Origin: Trogon surrucura
Taxonomy: Eukaryota > Chordata > Aves > Trogoniformes > Trogonidae
NCBI GenBank assembly: GCA_020746105.1
Contig: CM036636.1
Location: 3,472,001 to 3,536,000, forward strand
Reading direction: 5' to 3'
DNA length: 64,000 nt
The notes beneath the pieces are model-generated. The model did no database searches. It had not been told where the DNA came from and was given only the letters and a program-made list of their open reading frames with translations. The number at the start of each line of letters is the position of its first letter. The stretch's first letter is position 1. Made by a program: the position numbers and the translations under genes. Of the stretch, positions 61,773-64,000 are shown in pieces.

Positions 61773-61918
61773 AGCATACTTAGATGTCAACGAACTAAAG
61801 AACATACTCAAACTGGATGGATCCACACACCTCAACATCTTCTTTGCCAATTCCTCTGAGGAAGAGCTGGCTGGAGTGGCAACTTGGCCCTGGGACAAGG
61901 AAGCCTTGATGCATCTAG
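61773..61918 (+). CDS. PAPPA: Pappalysin-1 (PAPP-A), coding exon 3
   Basis: This 146-nt exon completes codon 489 (Arg, split across the junction) and encodes residues 490-537 plus one base of codon 538. The peptide [20 protein letters not shown] followed by [20 protein letters not shown] is the pappalysin protease region between LNR2 and the zinc site and is almost identical to human PAPP-A. The HEXXH zinc motif and the downstream methionine turn are encoded beyond the window. It is flanked by a strong acceptor (cttttcccacag) and a strong donor (ctag|gtgagt). Asn515 is part of an N-S-S sequon; I recall Lys at this place in the human protein. The partial protein ends here because the gene continues past position 64,000. 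Confidence 0.96.
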
Positions 61919-64000
61919 GTGAGTGATAAAGATGTTTCTTCTGTGTAAAGCATTCTTTTGAGGAGTTAAGAAGGAAAGACAAATATGCGTTAAGCTCTGT
62001 CCTGATTTCTTATCATTCCTCTAATATATAGTCAGGGGAAAAAAAGTATTTCACGATTCCCAGATACTGGCTCACAACCAGGAAAATATTAGGTTATAAA
62101 CCCAAAGCATATTATGGTATTTGTAGATGATGTCAAGCTGAAAGTATTTCACCTTTTAAGTGAAGCTACTTCGCAGGGCATTCACTCCATGGGAGCACTT
62201 TGTGAAGAAGATTGGGGGGATAGGTGGGGGAGTGCTAGACAGAAGTGAATTTTTAACCTTAGCCTGTTACGTTCTGATCCTTAGTTCATTGCTTAGTAAG
62301 TGCTCAATTAATTTTCCTCACAAACTATAGTCAAAAGTTGTTGCTGTTTTTCTCTACTGACGTGCAAAAGAGCAAACTGCTGAGAGATTGTATTTCTAAT
62401 GTTCATTTGAGTGGAACTGGAAAGAGTTCGCTGCCCAGCGATCGCCCCGCGTGTTTCGTAACTGGGTTGCTGAGTACAGCTGCCGGGAACCCAGAGCTCC
62501 AACCGGAGCTGTGCAGCCTCCCAGATGACTCAGTGCCCCGACACCTGTGGTGCCACTGGACCCGTGTTCCTTGCAAAATGTCACATGAACCTCAGCGGGT
62601 TCAGAAGGCACCGACTGAGCCTGTGTGTACTACTCTTAACTACGCAATCCTCCCTCAGGTTGCAAGCCTGATCTGGTTGCCTTATAAAAGCAGGGATTCT
62701 CACAAGTTTTCCAGATATTTGTCCAGCTTGCCCAGACCTTCCCAGGCTGGAAGCAAAGTCCACTTTCAGCCAGGTTCAGTCTTTGTGGAAGGCCAGTTTT
62801 TGTATTGCCGAACCCCGTGTTGAGCAAAACAAAAAAGATGTGGCAAATGTAAACCTAGTTAACGAGACCAAACTACGGTATTTATTATTCTGAAGTCTAC
62901 TATGAGAGCTGAGCTACAGCTCAAGTGATCAATCAGGGAGGCTGTTCCATATTAAAAAATACAGTACCCCAAAACCTAGATGCTAACATCTCTTCATAGT
63001 CACCTGTCTCCATAGCTGAGAGAGGCTCCGACCAAGCAGTTGGAGCTGCCTGCCCTACTTGAGTTAGTGAACGTTTTATTACAGCATTCAGCTCTGCCCG
63101 GGGTGTGAGCAAACTGCCCTTCCCACGGACTGGCACTGGCACACATCCAGTCTCCTGCCGAGGTAGACTGGAAGGGAAGCCACTTCTACGCTGAGTTGCC
63201 TCCAGCCTCATCTCCACGAGCTCCTCCTGGGAGCACCCGCACCAGAAGATGCTGTAAATTCCTGCCAGTGAGCAATCCCTATGGTTACATCGTCTGGCAA
63301 AAACAAAGATAGGTAGTAACCCCAGCCTCGATCAGCACCCACACTGCTGTGGTTTCTGTCACTTTGTAGATGCCCCAGCCCCCCAGTAACTCTGTTTGCT
63401 TCTGCTTGTGCAACGGTGTGGGCTACTGGTGGGAAACATCAGCCCTGATGCCACTGCTGGAGAGAAATAAGGCTTCTATTTGGCCAGTCCTTCCCTAAAC
63501 GAGTATTTTCACAGCTTCCCTTGGTGTTGCCATGGGAGGGAGCAGAGAGCAAGGGGAGAGCTCCGGAGCACCAAGAAGAACCTTCTGCAAGAGGGCTGGG
63601 GCTTGCCCAAAGCCCTGATGAGTTCTTCTGTCACTTCGTTAGGCTAATTGTCAACATCACGCCTGAGCAAAACAATTTAAATTCAGCTCCTACAGCTTAT
63701 TGACAGAATTCATTGACCAAATAAAGATCTCACAAGGAAAAAAAGACATTAGCCAACAGTTTAAAGTTGACGTGCAATGGAAAAAAGTAAAAATAAATAA
63801 ATAATGGTCATAATTTCCTGTCATAATAGCCCTCCCAGACCTGTGCTTGGTCTGTAAGAATTCATCTTTAATCTTTTTTACTCTCTTCTATAAATCCAAT
63901 ATGTACTTAATAAAAAATATGAAATATGTCCTGTGGTGCAGATCTAAAGGCTGGGATAGAGATTGTCTGGGTAAAGGAGTTTATCTTTTGTGTAAAACTG
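61919..64000 (+). other. PAPPA: PAPPA intron 3, 5' part
   Basis: The intron starts gtgagt and continues past the end of the window in phase 1. The 2.1 kb visible holds AT-rich sequence with a more GC-rich middle around 62,400-62,600 and no repeat or exon that I can identify. The expected next exon, carrying the active-site motif, is not in the window. Confidence 0.85.

Noticed and set aside
1-64000. CRISPR arrays, operons, phage or bacterial mobile elements
   Set aside because: No regularly spaced repeats or bacterial-type gene order; exon-intron structure and CR1 elements show vertebrate nuclear DNA.
1-64000. tRNA or rRNA genes
   Set aside because: A by-eye search for tRNA B-box words (gttcgaat, gttcaaat) gave only an isolated word near 1,202 without a cloverleaf; nothing resembles rRNA.
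1-64000. Endogenous retrovirus
   Set aside because: No open frame with gag, pol or env features, no primer-binding site and no paired terminal repeats seen; decayed solo LTRs cannot be excluded by eye.

Overview
This is vertebrate nuclear DNA, almost certainly from a bird. It holds the 5' part of one gene, pappalysin-1 (PAPPA, pregnancy-associated plasma protein A), on the + strand. The bird call rests on several CR1 retrotransposon 3' ends that finish in the avian-type tail (tandem attctatga units at 39,630-39,657), on older amniote repeat relics, and on a PAPPA protein close to but distinct from the mammalian one. I cannot name the species.

Layout: 1 to about 8,250 is upstream flank with no recognisable gene; it contains an isolated CpG-rich block at 3,610-4,075. 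About 8,250-9,412 is a purine-rich promoter and 5' leader with a G-quadruplex-type cluster, and no ATG occurs between 8,891 and the start codon. Coding exon 1 (9,413-9,809) lies in a CpG island and encodes the signal peptide, an arginine-rich propeptide and the start of the laminin-G-like domain. Intron 1 (25,336 bp) has GC-rich islands, an ancient CR1-like LINE (about 23,900-24,770), a probable MIR-type SINE relic and a minus-strand CR1 tail. Coding exon 2 (35,146-36,214) encodes the rest of the laminin-G-like domain, the start of the protease region and two Lin-12/Notch repeats. Intron 2 (25,558 bp) carries four CR1 fragments, a split MIR-like SINE, paired AP-1 and paired E-box sites, and a Z-DNA-prone tract. 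Coding exon 3 (61,773-61,918) continues the protease region. Intron 3 runs off the end.

The three exons join in a consistent phase (each junction splits a codon cleanly) into 537 complete codons. The protein stops before the zinc-binding HEXXH motif, which in this family lies just downstream, so catalysis cannot be judged here. In known vertebrates PAPPA is a secreted metalloprotease that cleaves IGF-binding proteins, mainly IGFBP-4 and IGFBP-5, and so raises local IGF signalling.

I found no evidence of a novel gene system. The most useful leads are regulatory or structural: the ATG-free G-rich leader, a perfect E-box dyad hairpin at 29,651-29,673, the AP-1 pair at 38,527-38,551, a possible poly-T-driven cryptic exon at 33,898-33,936, a possible extra glycosylation site at residue 515, and ancient repeats that may be exapted.
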